Assembly: GCF_014250685.1 (NCBI RefSeq)
Contig: NZ_JACFAJ010000001.1
Coordinates: forward strand, 1 to 64,000
DNA length: 64,000 nucleotides
Source: Cetobacterium sp. 2A
Lineage (GTDB): Bacteria; Fusobacteriota; Fusobacteriia; Fusobacteriales; Fusobacteriaceae
Reading direction: 5' to 3'
The notes below the pieces were generated by a model, which saw only the letters and a program-made list of their open reading frames with translations, did no database searches and was not told the DNA's origin. This document shows positions 25,080 to 34,973 of the stretch, in pieces. How positions within the stretch are numbered: position 1 is the stretch's first letter; each line of letters starts with the position of its first letter. The position numbers were made by a program, and so were the translations under genes.

Positions 25080-27641
25080 ATGAAAAATGTTTTTTTATTT
25101 AATGAGAGTTACCATATGAATAAGGAAATTTTAGGCGGAAAGGGAAAAAATCTTGTTGAAATGCAAAGAATAAACCTTCCTATTCCAAACGGAATGATTG
25201 TAACAACTGATGGATGTAGAGAATATTTTAAAAATAACAATTCTCTACCAACTTTAATCATAGATGAAATAAAAGCTGGTATAAAAAGATTAGAACTTGC
25301 TACTGGAAAAACATTCGGTGGAGAAAATCCACTTCTTGTATCAGTTAGATCAGGAGCTCCTGTATCTATGCCTGGAATGATGGATACAATATTAAATTTA
25401 GGTTTAAATGATAAAACAGTTGAGAATATTATTTCTAGAACTAACTCAGAAAAATTTGCACTTGAAAGTTATGTAAGATTTATAGAGATGTTCTCTGAAA
25501 TTGTAATGGGTATAGATAAAGAAAAATTCCATAAAAATAAATCTAACATTTCTTCATTAAGAGAAGTAATAGAAATACATAAAAACTTTTTCAAAGCTGA
25601 AACTGGAAAAGATTTCCCACAAAATCCACTAGATCAATTATTATTTGCTGTTGAATCTATTTTTGGATCTTGGAATAATGAGAGAGCGGATATCTATCGT
25701 AACCTTTACAGTATCAGCCATGACATCGGTACCGCTGTTGTTGTTCAAGAGATGGTATTTGGAAACTTTAATAACCTATCAGGAACTGGAGTTGCTTTTA
25801 CAAGAAATCCATCTACAGGAGAAAAAGAAGTATTTGGTGAATACTTATTAGAAGCTCAAGGAGAAGATATAGTTGCTGGAATTCGTACTCCAGAACCTCT
25901 TCATAGACTAGGAACACAACTTCCTGAAATATATACTCAATTTATTGAAATTGCTAATATTTTAGAAAATCATTACAGAGATATGCAAGATATTGAATTT
26001 ACAATTGAAAATGGTAAACTATTCATTCTACAAACTCGTAATGGAAAACGTTCTCCTTATGCTTCTATCAAAATTGGAATGGATTTAGTAAATGAAAATC
26101 TTATCACAAAAGAAGAAGCAATTATGAGAATCGATACAACTTTACTTCCACAACTTTTCACAGGTAATTTTGACGAAAAAGATTTAAAGAATAAAAAGTT
26201 TTTAGGAAAAGGTCTACCTGGTTCTGCTGGGGTAGCTGTAGGAAAAGTTGCTCTATCTTGTCACTCAATAAAAGAGGGAGAAGACTACATCCTAGTTCGT
26301 AAAGAAACTTCTCCAGAAGATATAAAGGGTATGAGTCTTGCTAAAGGAATCGTAACAGTTAAAGGAGGAGCTACCTCTCACGGTGCTGTTGTTGCTAGAG
26401 GAATGGGTAAATGTTGTATCACTGGTTGTGAATCTATAAAAATTGATGCTTCTGAAAAATTCTTTACTCTTGGAGATACAGTTGTTAAAGAGGGAGATAT
26501 AATTTCTATCAATGGTTTTAATGGAGATATCTATCTAGATGCTGTAAAACTAGAACCACCTAGACTTGATCATAATTTCCGTGAATTTATTTCTTGGTGT
26601 AAGGATATAAAAAAATTACAAGTTCGTATGAATGCTGATACTCCTACAGATATAATCGTTGGAAAATCATTTGGTGCCGAAGGTGTTGGACTTTGCAGAA
26701 CAGAACACATGTTCTTCGAAGACGAGAAGATTTGGAGCGTACGTGAAATGATAATAGCTTCAAATAAAGAAGAAAGAGATTTAGCTCTTGAAAAACTATT
26801 AATACTTCAAAGAAAAGATTTCTATGAAATATTAAAAGAACTTTCTGGCTGTCCAATGAATGTAAGACTTCTTGATCCACCATTCCACGAGTTCCTTCCT
26901 AAGACTGAAAAAGACATTGTTAAGTTAGCTGACTTTACAAATAGAACTTTTGAAAATATAAAAGAAAGAATTAGTGAACTTAAAGAAGAAAATCCTATGT
27001 TAGGTCATAGAGGATGTAGACTTGCTGTAACTTTCCCTGAAATTTATGAAATGCAAGCTACTGCTATAATTGAAGCTGCTCTTCAATGTAAAAATGAAAA
27101 TATACCTATCACTCTTGAAATTATGATTCCATTTATCGGAGGAATCAGTGAATTTAAATATATAAAAGAAAGAATATTAAATAAAATCGCACTAGTTTTT
27201 GAGGAAAATTCAGACTCTATAGATTTCAAATTAGGAACTATGATGGAACTTCCAAGAGCTTGTCTGTTAGCAGATGAAATTGCTGCTGAAAGTGATTTCT
27301 TCTCATTTGGAACGAATGATTTAACTCAAACTACTTACGGAATTTCTAGAGATGATTCAATTAAATTTATCGATTTCTACAAAGAAAAAAATATCATGAA
27401 AAGAGATCCATTCCAAAGCATTGATACTCGTGGTGTTGGAAAATTATTAACTCTAGCTAAAACTCTTGGAAATGAAACTAAACCAGGAATAAAAATTGGA
27501 GTATGTGGAGAACATGGTGGGGATCCAAAAAGTATTGAATATTTCCATGATTTAGGACTTGATTACGTAAGTTGTTCTCCATTTAGAGTTCCTATAGCTA
27601 TCGTTGCCGCAGCTCAAAGTAAAATAAGTAAAACAAATTAA
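25080..27641 (+). CDS. ppdK: Pyruvate, phosphate dikinase
   Basis: 853-residue PPDK interconverting pyruvate + ATP + phosphate and PEP + AMP + pyrophosphate. The N-terminal nucleotide-binding domain has LLVSVRSGAPVSMPGMMDTILNLGLN near residue 90; the phosphohistidine domain has KGGATSHGAVVARGMGKCCITG near 435; the C-terminal PEP/pyruvate barrel has GLCRTEHMFF and the catalytic Cys in IGVCGEHGGDP near 810. Slightly shorter than the usual 870-880 residues. It stands 18 bp before fbp, forming a gluconeogenic pair. Start follows AGGAGG. Confidence 0.95.
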   Translation: MKNVFLFNESYHMNKEILGGKGKNLVEMQRINLPIPNGMIVTTDGCREYFKNNNSLPTLIIDEIKAGIKRLELATGKTFGGENPLLVSVRSGAPVSMPGMMDTILNLGLNDKTVENIISRTNSEKFALESYVRFIEMFSEIVMGIDKEKFHKNKSNISSLREVIEIHKNFFKAETGKDFPQNPLDQLLFAVESIFGSWNNERADIYRNLYSISHDIGTAVVVQEMVFGNFNNLSGTGVAFTRNPSTGEKEVFGEYLLEAQGEDIVAGIRTPEPLHRLGTQLPEIYTQFIEIANILENHYRDMQDIEFTIENGKLFILQTRNGKRSPYASIKIGMDLVNENLITKEEAIMRIDTTLLPQLFTGNFDEKDLKNKKFLGKGLPGSAGVAVGKVALSCHSIKEGEDYILVRKETSPEDIKGMSLAKGIVTVKGGATSHGAVVARGMGKCCITGCESIKIDASEKFFTLGDTVVKEGDIISINGFNGDIYLDAVKLEPPRLDHNFREFISWCKDIKKLQVRMNADTPTDIIVGKSFGAEGVGLCRTEHMFFEDEKIWSVREMIIASNKEERDLALEKLLILQRKDFYEILKELSGCPMNVRLLDPPFHEFLPKTEKDIVKLADFTNRTFENIKERISELKEENPMLGHRGCRLAVTFPEIYEMQATAIIEAALQCKNENIPITLEIMIPFIGGISEFKYIKERILNKIALVFEENSDSIDFKLGTMMELPRACLLADEIAAESDFFSFGTNDLTQTTYGISRDDSIKFIDFYKEKNIMKRDPFQSIDTRGVGKLLTLAKTLGNETKPGIKIGVCGEHGGDPKSIEYFHDLGLDYVSCSPFRVPIAIVAAAQSKISKTN

Positions 27642-27659
27642 ATAATGGGGGAGAAAATT

Positions 27660-29597
27660 ATGTCAGAAGATAGAGAATTAAGCTATTTAAAATTACTTTC
27701 AAAAAGTTTTCCTACAATAGAAGAAACCGCTGCTGAAATAATTAATCTTGAAGCAATACTCTCCCTGCCAAAAGGGACTGAACATTTTATTAGCGATATT
27801 CACGGTGAATATGATGCATTTAATCATCTTCTAAAAAATTGTTCTGGAGTTATAAGAGAAAAGATAGAGTCCATCTTTGGAAATACAATTTGTTCTAAGG
27901 AAAAAAAACAACTGGCAACAGTTATTTATTACCCAAAAGAAAAAATAGAACTCATTAAAAATTGTACGGAAAATATGGATATTTGGTATGAAAAAACTAT
28001 ACATAGAATTCTTAAAGTTTTAGAAGTTGTTGCTTCAAAATATACTCGTTCTAAGGTTAGAAAAGCCCTATCAAAGGATTTTTCTTATATAATACAGGAA
28101 CTTCTCTATGAAAGAGAAGGAACTCCTAATAAAATAGAGTATGTGAAAGGAATTATAAATACTATTATTTCGATTGATAGAGGTAAAGAATTTATAGTAA
28201 ATTTATCAATACTAATTCAAAAATTAACTGTAGATTCTCTTCATATTGTTGGAGACATCTACGATAGAGGTCCTTATCCTCATAAAATTATAGATCGATT
28301 AATGGAACATCACAACGTTGATATTCAATGGGGAAATCATGATATTCTTTGGGTTGGAGCTGCCAGTGGACAATTAGCCTCTATAGCTAACGCAGTTAGA
28401 ATATCATTAAGATATGGTAATACTGAAGTCCTAGAAGAAGGTTATGGTATTAACCTTCTTCCTCTTGCAACTTTTGCCATGGAAGAATATAAAGATGATT
28501 TATGTAAACAGTTTGTTATAAAAGCTAAAGAAGGTTCAGAAAAGAAAAATTTATGTCTTCTTGCAAAAATGCATAAAGCCATCTCTATAATTCAGTTTAA
28601 GTTAGAAGAAAAAACTATAAAAAACAATCCAGAGTTTGAAATGAATGATAGATTGCTTCTTGAAAAAATCGATATAGAAAAAAATATTATTACTATCGAT
28701 GAAAAACAATATTTTTTAAATGATCAATTCTTTCCAACTTTAAAAAATGGATTTCAAACCACTTTAACACCAAAAGAACAAGAGGTTATAGACAGTCTTT
28801 TATTTAGTTTTAAAAATAGTGAAAAACTTCAAAAACATATTCAATTTTTATTAGAAAAAGGGAATGTATATCTAAAAAGAAATTCAAACTTAATTTATCA
28901 CGGATGTATTCCACTAGATAAATTTGGAAATTTGAGAGAAGTAAATATTTTCAACTCAAAACTTAAAGGAAAAAAACTTTTAGAGACACTTGAAGGATTT
29001 TGTAAAGATGGATACTATAATGCAAATAACACAAAAGCTAAAGATTTTCTTTGGTATCTTTGGTGTGGAAAAGATTCACCATTATTTGGAAAAGATAAAA
29101 TGAGAACTTTTGAAAGATATTTTATAGATGAAAAAGAAACACATAAGGAAATATATGATTATTACTATGATTTTTATGAAAACGAAGAGGTTTTAAATAC
29201 TATTTTAAAAGAGTTTAAACTTCCAACAGACGGATCAAATATAGTTAGTGGTCATGTTCCAGTAAAAGTTAAAAAAGGAGAAAAGCCTATCAAAGGAAAA
29301 GGAAAACTTCTTCTTATAGATGGAGGATTCTCAAAAGCCTATCAACCTACTACTGGTATAGCTGGTTATACATTAATATTTAATTCTTATGGAAAACGTC
29401 TAATATCTCATACTCCTTTTGACAATACAGGGGATTATGTTGAAAACTGTTTAGATGTTCCTACAACTACAGAAATCATTGAAAGTCGTGATTCTAGACT
29501 AAGAGTTAGAGATACTGATATAGGTAAAGAATTAATTAGCCAAATAAATGATTTAAAAAAACTACTGAATCTTTTTAAAGGTGCTGATATAGTTTAA
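27660..29597 (+). CDS. fbp: Fructose-1,6-bisphosphatase, class III
   Basis: 645-residue class III (Firmicute/YydE-type) FBPase with a calcineurin-like phosphoesterase core: ISDIHGEYDAFNHLLK near residue 45, VGDIYDRGPYPHKIID near 195, WGNHDILWVGAASG near 225, and VSGHVPVK near 545. It dephosphorylates fructose-1,6-bisphosphate in gluconeogenesis, in line with ppdK just upstream. I choose ATG 27660, seven bases after GGGGGAG; an in-frame ATG at 27645 overlaps that ribosome site and is less likely. Confidence 0.95.
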   Translation: MSEDRELSYLKLLSKSFPTIEETAAEIINLEAILSLPKGTEHFISDIHGEYDAFNHLLKNCSGVIREKIESIFGNTICSKEKKQLATVIYYPKEKIELIKNCTENMDIWYEKTIHRILKVLEVVASKYTRSKVRKALSKDFSYIIQELLYEREGTPNKIEYVKGIINTIISIDRGKEFIVNLSILIQKLTVDSLHIVGDIYDRGPYPHKIIDRLMEHHNVDIQWGNHDILWVGAASGQLASIANAVRISLRYGNTEVLEEGYGINLLPLATFAMEEYKDDLCKQFVIKAKEGSEKKNLCLLAKMHKAISIIQFKLEEKTIKNNPEFEMNDRLLLEKIDIEKNIITIDEKQYFLNDQFFPTLKNGFQTTLTPKEQEVIDSLLFSFKNSEKLQKHIQFLLEKGNVYLKRNSNLIYHGCIPLDKFGNLREVNIFNSKLKGKKLLETLEGFCKDGYYNANNTKAKDFLWYLWCGKDSPLFGKDKMRTFERYFIDEKETHKEIYDYYYDFYENEEVLNTILKEFKLPTDGSNIVSGHVPVKVKKGEKPIKGKGKLLLIDGGFSKAYQPTTGIAGYTLIFNSYGKRLISHTPFDNTGDYVENCLDVPTTTEIIESRDSRLRVRDTDIGKELISQINDLKKLLNLFKGADIV

Positions 29598-29600
29598 ATA

Positions 29601-29642
29601 AAAAAGTCCAATTGAAGTTTTTACTTTCGGTTGGACTTTTTT
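29601..29642 (+). terminator. Terminator after ppdK-fbp
   Basis: A 16-bp stem with two G-U pairs (AAAAAGTCCAATTGAA with TTCGGTTGGACTTTTT) ends in a run of T. Confidence 0.88.
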
Positions 29643-29697
29643 GATATGTTTTATGATATAATATATTACTAAAATTTAATTTATTAAGGAGATCAAA

Positions 29698-30435
29698 ATG
29701 AAAAATTATATGTTTGTTGTCGAGTATGATGGTTCTAAATATAATGGTTGGCAAAGACTGCCTGACAATATAGAAAAATCTATTCAAGGAAAAATCGAAG
29801 TTCTCCTTTCACGTCTATTGGAAGAAGATGTTAAAATTATTGGAAGTGGTAGAACTGATGCTGGAGTTCATGCTCTAATGCAAGTATGCAACTTTAAAAC
29901 TTTAAAAAATTTAGATAATAATTTTATAGAAGATTTCAATAAATACTTACCAAAAGATATTAAAATTACAGAATTTAAAAAAGTTGATGATAAATTTCAT
30001 GCTAGATATAATGCAACAAAAAAAGTATATATGTATAGAATAGATAACACAAGATTTGGAAATTTATTCTTAAGAGATTATTCTTACTATATAGATAAGA
30101 AATTAGATATTCCTGCAATGAGAAAAACTTTAGAATTATTTATTGGAGAACACGACTTCACATCGTTTTCTAAAAATAACAGCAAGAAAAAATCTTGTGT
30201 AAGAACTATTAATTCTATTGAACTAAAAGAAAACAATGGAATTATAGAAATATATTTTGAAGCGGACGGTTTTTTATATAACATGGTTAGAATGCTAACT
30301 GGTGCCTTAATTGGTGTAGGATTAAACCAAATTAAATACGAAGATATAAAAGAACTATTAAACGAAAAAACTAGAACTAAGCATAGATTTGTTGTTCCTC
30401 CTCAAGGATTATTTCTTTACTCTGTTCAATATTAA
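29698..30435 (+). CDS. truA: tRNA pseudouridine synthase A
   Basis: 245-residue TruA, which makes pseudouridine at positions 38-40 of tRNA anticodon arms. The catalytic Asp is in GSGRTDAGVHAL near residue 50; EYDGSKYNGWQRL at the N-terminus and FLYNMVRMLTGALIGVG near 200 are family signatures. Normal length. It begins after AAGGAG and a nearby TATAAT, downstream of the ppdK-fbp terminator, and is followed by gltS after 23 bp. Confidence 0.95.
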   Translation: MKNYMFVVEYDGSKYNGWQRLPDNIEKSIQGKIEVLLSRLLEEDVKIIGSGRTDAGVHALMQVCNFKTLKNLDNNFIEDFNKYLPKDIKITEFKKVDDKFHARYNATKKVYMYRIDNTRFGNLFLRDYSYYIDKKLDIPAMRKTLELFIGEHDFTSFSKNNSKKKSCVRTINSIELKENNGIIEIYFEADGFLYNMVRMLTGALIGVGLNQIKYEDIKELLNEKTRTKHRFVVPPQGLFLYSVQY

Positions 30436-30458
30436 TTTTTAATAAATTTGGGAGGATT

Positions 30459-31775
30459 ATGAATACTATTTTTTACTCTATTTGTTACTTAAGTGTTCTG
30501 CTTTTAATAGGTACATTTATCAGATCAAAAATAAAATTACTTCAAGAACTTTTTATCCCAGCGTCTGTTATAGGTGGTATTATTGGCTTAATAATTGGTT
30601 CTACTTTTATTCCTGATGCTTGGTTAACAGAAATTGCTTTATTTCCAGGAATATTAATAATACCAATCATTGCTTCTGTTCCTTTAGGTTTAGAATTTAA
30701 AGGTATAACTGGAAAATCTGCAACAAGGGATATAGGAATTATGTCTGCTATTATGTTGTTAGTTACTTTCACGCAAATTTTCATAGGGTATTCTACTAAT
30801 TTAATTTTTAATAATCTATTTTCATTTAATATTTATAATACTTTTGGAACAGAGCTTAACGCTGGGTTTTCAGGAGGTCATGGAACTGCTGGAATGATTG
30901 GAAGGATATTAAAAGACATGAATATGGACTATTGGGCAATCGCTCAAGGAATTGCTACTACCACCGCAACTTTTGGATTAATAGGTGGTATTATTTTGGG
31001 AATTTTCTTAATCAATAGATCCGTTAAATCTTCTAGTATCCCAGCAGAACTAAAAAAGGGATACTATACTGATATTTTAAAGCAAGAGAGTTTAGGAAGA
31101 GAAACTATGCTCTCATCCTCAGTCGATACTCTGGCATTTCATATATCGATTATTTTTTCAGTATGTGGACTTGCTTTTATAATCTTAAATTTTTTTAAAA
31201 AATATAAAATTCCAGTTTTATCGTCTATTTCCGTATGGGTCATTGCTATGATTCTAATGTTTGGAATATGGAAGTTAATAAAAGTTCTAAAATTGGAATG
31301 GTGTGTTGACTCTAAGGTTAAAACAAGACTTTCAAGTTTATTGACAGAATTTGCTATAATCTCAGCAGTTACTACGCTTCCTTTTAAAGCAGTTTTTTAT
31401 TATGCTGTCCCAATATTTACTATGTTAATTCTTGGTTTTATTAGTACTTGGTTTATTATTAAGTATTTTAGTTATAAGTACTTTAAAAATAACTATCCTT
31501 TTGAAAGATTCATAGCTATGCTTGGAACTTCTCTGGGTATCTTTTTAACAGGCCTTTTACTTTTGAGAATTTGTGACTCAGAATTTTCAACTCCTGTATT
31601 AGGAGACTATTCATTAGCATTTTCAATCACAGCATTAACAGGCACAATTTTAATTGCTACATGCATAAATTTAAGTTTTCAGTATGGACCAATTGCTCCA
31701 ATATTTTTAAATCTTATATTTATATTTGTTACTATAATATTTATAAAAAAACTTAATTCAATAGGATGTGAGTAA
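30459..31775 (+). CDS. gltS: Sodium/glutamate symporter (GltS family)
   Basis: 438-residue GltS-type carrier with about 12 membrane segments and the paired reentrant-loop pattern: ELFIPASVIGGIIGLIIG near residue 30 and GHGTAGMIGRILKDM near 140, then ATTTATFGLIGGIILGI. It imports glutamate with sodium. The first folate gene starts 2 bp after its stop, so it is co-transcribed with folE-folBK-folP; folates carry glutamate, but a direct link is speculative. Start follows GGGAGGA. Confidence 0.88.
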   Translation: MNTIFYSICYLSVLLLIGTFIRSKIKLLQELFIPASVIGGIIGLIIGSTFIPDAWLTEIALFPGILIIPIIASVPLGLEFKGITGKSATRDIGIMSAIMLLVTFTQIFIGYSTNLIFNNLFSFNIYNTFGTELNAGFSGGHGTAGMIGRILKDMNMDYWAIAQGIATTTATFGLIGGIILGIFLINRSVKSSSIPAELKKGYYTDILKQESLGRETMLSSSVDTLAFHISIIFSVCGLAFIILNFFKKYKIPVLSSISVWVIAMILMFGIWKLIKVLKLEWCVDSKVKTRLSSLLTEFAIISAVTTLPFKAVFYYAVPIFTMLILGFISTWFIIKYFSYKYFKNNYPFERFIAMLGTSLGIFLTGLLLLRICDSEFSTPVLGDYSLAFSITALTGTILIATCINLSFQYGPIAPIFLNLIFIFVTIIFIKKLNSIGCE

Positions 31776-31777
31776 AT

Positions 31778-32323
31778 ATGGACACAAATATTAGAAATAT
31801 CATTTTAAATATAGATGGTGGAAGAAATATTATTTCACAGGAAGTCATACAAAATACTCCAGAAAGAATTTCTACTTTCTATAAAGAAATTTTTTCTGGT
31901 CTATCTATAAATCCAAATGATTTTCTCAAAAGAACATTTCCTGTTCAAAGTGATGATCTCATTCTAGAAAAAAATATAACTTTTTACTCTATGTGCGAAC
32001 ATCATTTTCTTCCTTTTTTTGGAAAAATAGATATCGCCTACATTCCAAATGGTAAAATTGTAGGATTTGGAGACTTGATAAAAGTTGTTGAAGCTTATTC
32101 TAAAAGACCTCAACTTCAAGAAAGAATGGGTTCAGAGATTGCCAATACCATCTTTGATGAATTAAAATGTAAGGGTGTTTATATAAAAATTGAAGCCGAA
32201 CATCTTTGTATGACTATGAGAGGTGTTCGAGCACCTGGAACGAAAATAATCACCACTGTCTCCAAAGGATGCTTTGAAAACGAACCTCATTTTAAACTTG
32301 AAGTTATAAATCTATTAAAATAA
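31778..32323 (+). CDS. folE: GTP cyclohydrolase I
   Basis: 181-residue type I GTP cyclohydrolase, first step of folate synthesis, forming dihydroneopterin triphosphate. The zinc ligands are in YSMCEHHFLPFFGKIDIAYIP near residue 72 (Cys and two His) and EAEHLCMTMRGVRAPGTK near 148 (Cys); both motifs are complete. Gap to gltS is 2 bp and the ribosome site is weak, so translation is probably coupled. No upstream THF riboswitch was seen. Confidence 0.95.
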   Translation: MDTNIRNIILNIDGGRNIISQEVIQNTPERISTFYKEIFSGLSINPNDFLKRTFPVQSDDLILEKNITFYSMCEHHFLPFFGKIDIAYIPNGKIVGFGDLIKVVEAYSKRPQLQERMGSEIANTIFDELKCKGVYIKIEAEHLCMTMRGVRAPGTKIITTVSKGCFENEPHFKLEVINLLK

Positions 32324-32335
32324 AAAGGAGTAAAA

Positions 32336-33151
32336 ATGGATAAAATTTATATAGAAAATCTTGAATTTATTGGTAATCATGGAGTTTTTCCAGAAGAAAA
32401 ATTTTTAGAACAAAAATTTATTATTTCAGTTGAAATGAGTACTTCAACAAGAAGAGCTGGGTGTAATGATGATTTAAACTATTCTACTCACTACGGTTTC
32501 GTTTCAAATGATATTGAGGAAGTTTTTTACTCTAAATCTTTCGATTTAATTGAAGCTCTAGCCGAGAAAATTGCTGAGAAAATTTTGATAAACTACCATT
32601 TTGTAAAAAGTATAAAAGTAACTGTAAAAAAACCTTGGGCACCAATAAAGAAACACTTTGATTATGTAGCTGTTGAAATTAATCGTTCAAAAAATAAAGC
32701 ATATCTTTCAATTGGGACAAACATGGGAAATAAAAAAGAAAATTTAAATCTAGCTATAGAGAAAATAAACTCTCTTCCAAATACAAAAATATCTAAAATA
32801 AGTTCATTTATTGAAACTGAACCTTTTGGTGATGTTGTACAGGACAATTTTTTAAATGCATGTTTGGAATTAGAAACCCTATCTACAGCCCCTGAACTAT
32901 TAGATTCTTTAATTCAAATTGAAAAAGAAATGGGAAGAGTACGTGAAATAAAATGGGGACCTAGACTTATTGACTTAGACATTCTTCTATTCAATGACGA
33001 AATCCATGAAACTGATGAGTTAGCTATTCCTCATCCTTGGATGTGTGAAAGGGAGTTTGTTTTACAACCACTTTCTGAGATTGCTCCAAACTTTATTCAT
33101 CCTTTAGAAAAGAAAACAATATCTACCCTAAAAAGATTAATTGAAAAATAA
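32336..33151 (+). CDS. folBK: FolB-FolK fusion: dihydroneopterin aldolase and HPPK
   Basis: 271-residue bifunctional protein. Residues about 1-118 are dihydroneopterin aldolase (ENLEFIGNHGVFPEEKFLEQKF, with the catalytic Lys in VKKPWAPI). Residues about 119-271 are 6-hydroxymethyl-dihydropterin pyrophosphokinase (AYLSIGTNMGNKKENL, FLNACLELET, WGPRLIDLDILLFND and IPHPWMCEREFVLQPL). It performs two consecutive steps between FolE and FolP. Such fusions are known in several lineages. Start follows AAAGGAG. Confidence 0.94.
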   Translation: MDKIYIENLEFIGNHGVFPEEKFLEQKFIISVEMSTSTRRAGCNDDLNYSTHYGFVSNDIEEVFYSKSFDLIEALAEKIAEKILINYHFVKSIKVTVKKPWAPIKKHFDYVAVEINRSKNKAYLSIGTNMGNKKENLNLAIEKINSLPNTKISKISSFIETEPFGDVVQDNFLNACLELETLSTAPELLDSLIQIEKEMGRVREIKWGPRLIDLDILLFNDEIHETDELAIPHPWMCEREFVLQPLSEIAPNFIHPLEKKTISTLKRLIEK

Positions 33152-33164
33152 GGAGGAGATTTTT

Positions 33165-33998
33165 ATGGTTTTTACTTCAAATGGAAAAAGTTTTTCTCTA
33201 AATAATAAAACTTTGATTATGGGGATTTTAAATATTACTCCCGATTCATTTTCAGATGGCGGAAATTATAACTCCATAGAAAACGCCCTTATACACACTA
33301 GGAAGCTTTTGGAAGATGGTGCTGATATAATTGACATAGGTGGACAATCAACTAGGCCAGGGTATGAGGAAATCTCATTAGAAGAGGAACTAAATAGAGT
33401 TATTCCTGTTGTCAAAGCTATCTCAAAAGAATTTGATTGCTTAATCTCTGTGGATACATATAAATCAGAAGTTGCTAAGCAAGCTTTAGAAAACGGAGCT
33501 CACATTATAAATGACATATGGGGATTACAAAATGAATCCGAAAATATGGCTAAAGTTGCTAAAGAATACGATGCTGTTGTAATAGCTATGCACAATCAAA
33601 ATACAAAAGATTATCCTATTGATATAATTACTTCTATTAGAACATTTTTTGATAAAACTTTCAAAATAGCTGCAAATCACAATATCGAAAAAAATAAAAT
33701 AATTATTGATCCAGGAATTGGTTTTGGTAAAGGTTATGATGAAAACATTGAAGTTTTAAGTAGATTAAACGAGCTAAAAGATATTGCTCCCATTCTTATA
33801 GGTGTTTCTAGAAAAGGATTTATTGGAAAAGATTTAAATTTATCCCCTATAGAAAGAGATGATGGAACATTAGCTTTAAATATTTTTTCCATAACTAATG
33901 GAGCAAAAATAGTTAGAGTTCACAATGTTCTCTCTCACAAGAGAGCTCTCTCTATAGCTGATAAAGTAATTTATATGAATAGCCCAAATTTAAAATAA
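33165..33998 (+). CDS. folP: Dihydropteroate synthase
   Basis: 277-residue TIM-barrel enzyme joining the pterin to p-aminobenzoate. Signatures: IMGILNITPDSFSDGGNY near residue 20, DIIDIGGQSTRPGYEEIS near 55, INDIWGL, IDPGIGFGKGYDENI near 180, and GVSRKGFIG. I use the ATG at 33165 with GGAGGAG upstream; the in-frame TTG at 33141 lies inside folBK and would place that ribosome site within the gene. The stop lies inside the terminator shared with thiD. Target family of sulfonamides. Confidence 0.95.
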   Translation: MVFTSNGKSFSLNNKTLIMGILNITPDSFSDGGNYNSIENALIHTRKLLEDGADIIDIGGQSTRPGYEEISLEEELNRVIPVVKAISKEFDCLISVDTYKSEVAKQALENGAHIINDIWGLQNESENMAKVAKEYDAVVIAMHNQNTKDYPIDIITSIRTFFDKTFKIAANHNIEKNKIIIDPGIGFGKGYDENIEVLSRLNELKDIAPILIGVSRKGFIGKDLNLSPIERDDGTLALNIFSITNGAKIVRVHNVLSHKRALSIADKVIYMNSPNLK

Positions 33999-34010
33999 AT
34001 TTGGGCTATT
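33978..34010. terminator. Bidirectional terminator overlapping folP and thiD ends
   Basis: Perfect 15-bp stem (33978-33992 with 33996-34010) with a 3-base loop. It contains both convergent stop codons, a compact arrangement. Confidence 0.85.
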
Positions 34011-34812
34011 TGTAATCAATCCCTGCTCTGTTATAAATTTCTATAAAATGTCCTATTGGTCCAACTCCATTTCCTATTTGAAAAGAATTTTCTATAGCTT
34101 TAGATATATACTCTTTCCCTTTTTTTACCGCCTCTTCTACCGAATCTCCTTTGGCTAAATACGAAGCTATTGCAGATGAAAGTGTACATCCTGTTCCATG
34201 AGTATTTTTAGTTTCAAATCTAACTCCGGGATACTTTATAATTTCATTTGTTTCTGTCAACAAAATATCTGTGCAATTATCCTCTCTGTGTCCACCTTTC
34301 ACAAGAACATTTTTAACTCCCAATTTTTTTATTATTTTTGCAGCTTCAATCATGTCCTCTTCATTTTTTATTTCTATTTTAGATATAGCTTCTGCTTCAG
34401 GAATATTAGGTGTGATTATTTTCCCACAAACTATAAATCTTTTTAAAGACTCTATCGCATCTTCTTTTAAAAGATAATATCCACTCTTTGAAATCATAAC
34501 TGGATCTATAACTATATTTTTAGCCTTTACTCTCTTTAATGTTTCTGAAACAGTATCAATTATTTCAGCACTCGACAGCATCCCAACTTTAACTGCATCT
34601 ACATCAATATCTTCATATACCACTTCAATTTGTTTTTCTATTATCCCTTTGCTCAACTCTTCTACAGCAAAAACTCCCATACTATTTTGAGCCGTAATGG
34701 CAGTAATAACACTCATTCCATAAACACCCTGAGCACTCATAGCTTTTAAATCTGCTTGTATTCCTGCCCCTCCACAAGAATCAGATCCTGCAATAGTTAA
34801 AACTTTTTTCAT
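34006..34812 (-). CDS. thiD: Hydroxymethylpyrimidine (phosphate) kinase
   Basis: 268-residue PfkB-like kinase that phosphorylates HMP and HMP-P for thiamine synthesis. Signatures: TIAGSDSCGGAGIQADLKAMSAQGVYGMSVITAITAQN at the N-terminus, VIDPVMISKSG near residue 105, and NTHGTGCTLSSAIASYLAKG near 205 with the catalytic Asp/Cys region. It is the only gene under the TPP riboswitch upstream, and no other thiamine gene lies in the window, which suggests salvage of pyrimidine precursors. Start follows GGGAGG. Confidence 0.94.
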   Translation of the reverse strand: MKKVLTIAGSDSCGGAGIQADLKAMSAQGVYGMSVITAITAQNSMGVFAVEELSKGIIEKQIEVVYEDIDVDAVKVGMLSSAEIIDTVSETLKRVKAKNIVIDPVMISKSGYYLLKEDAIESLKRFIVCGKIITPNIPEAEAISKIEIKNEEDMIEAAKIIKKLGVKNVLVKGGHREDNCTDILLTETNEIIKYPGVRFETKNTHGTGCTLSSAIASYLAKGDSVEEAVKKGKEYISKAIENSFQIGNGVGPIGHFIEIYNRAGIDYK

Positions 34813-34826
34813 AATTACCTCCCATT

Positions 34827-34960
34827 AAAAAAATAAAAAAGCTGTTGAATAAGGTCAACAGCTTTAATAACTTAACTACGTTGGCATTATCCAAATCAGC
34901 TCAGGTCGAAATAGTATCAATTTCCTCTCAGCCAGTTTCTTTACTAGCTCCCTTTTTCTA
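34827..34960 (-). promoter_or_regulatory. TPP riboswitch with terminator
   Basis: Read on the minus strand, the conserved core elements GGCTGAGAGGA, GACCTGAGC and TTGGATAATGCCAACGTAG appear in the right order and spacing for a thiamine pyrophosphate (THI) aptamer, at about 34875-34955. A 10-bp terminator (34856-34865 with 34838-34847) with a long T tract follows and ends just before the thiD ribosome site. TPP binding should therefore cause termination. Confidence 0.93.
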
Positions 34961-34973
34961 TTTAATTTGATTT

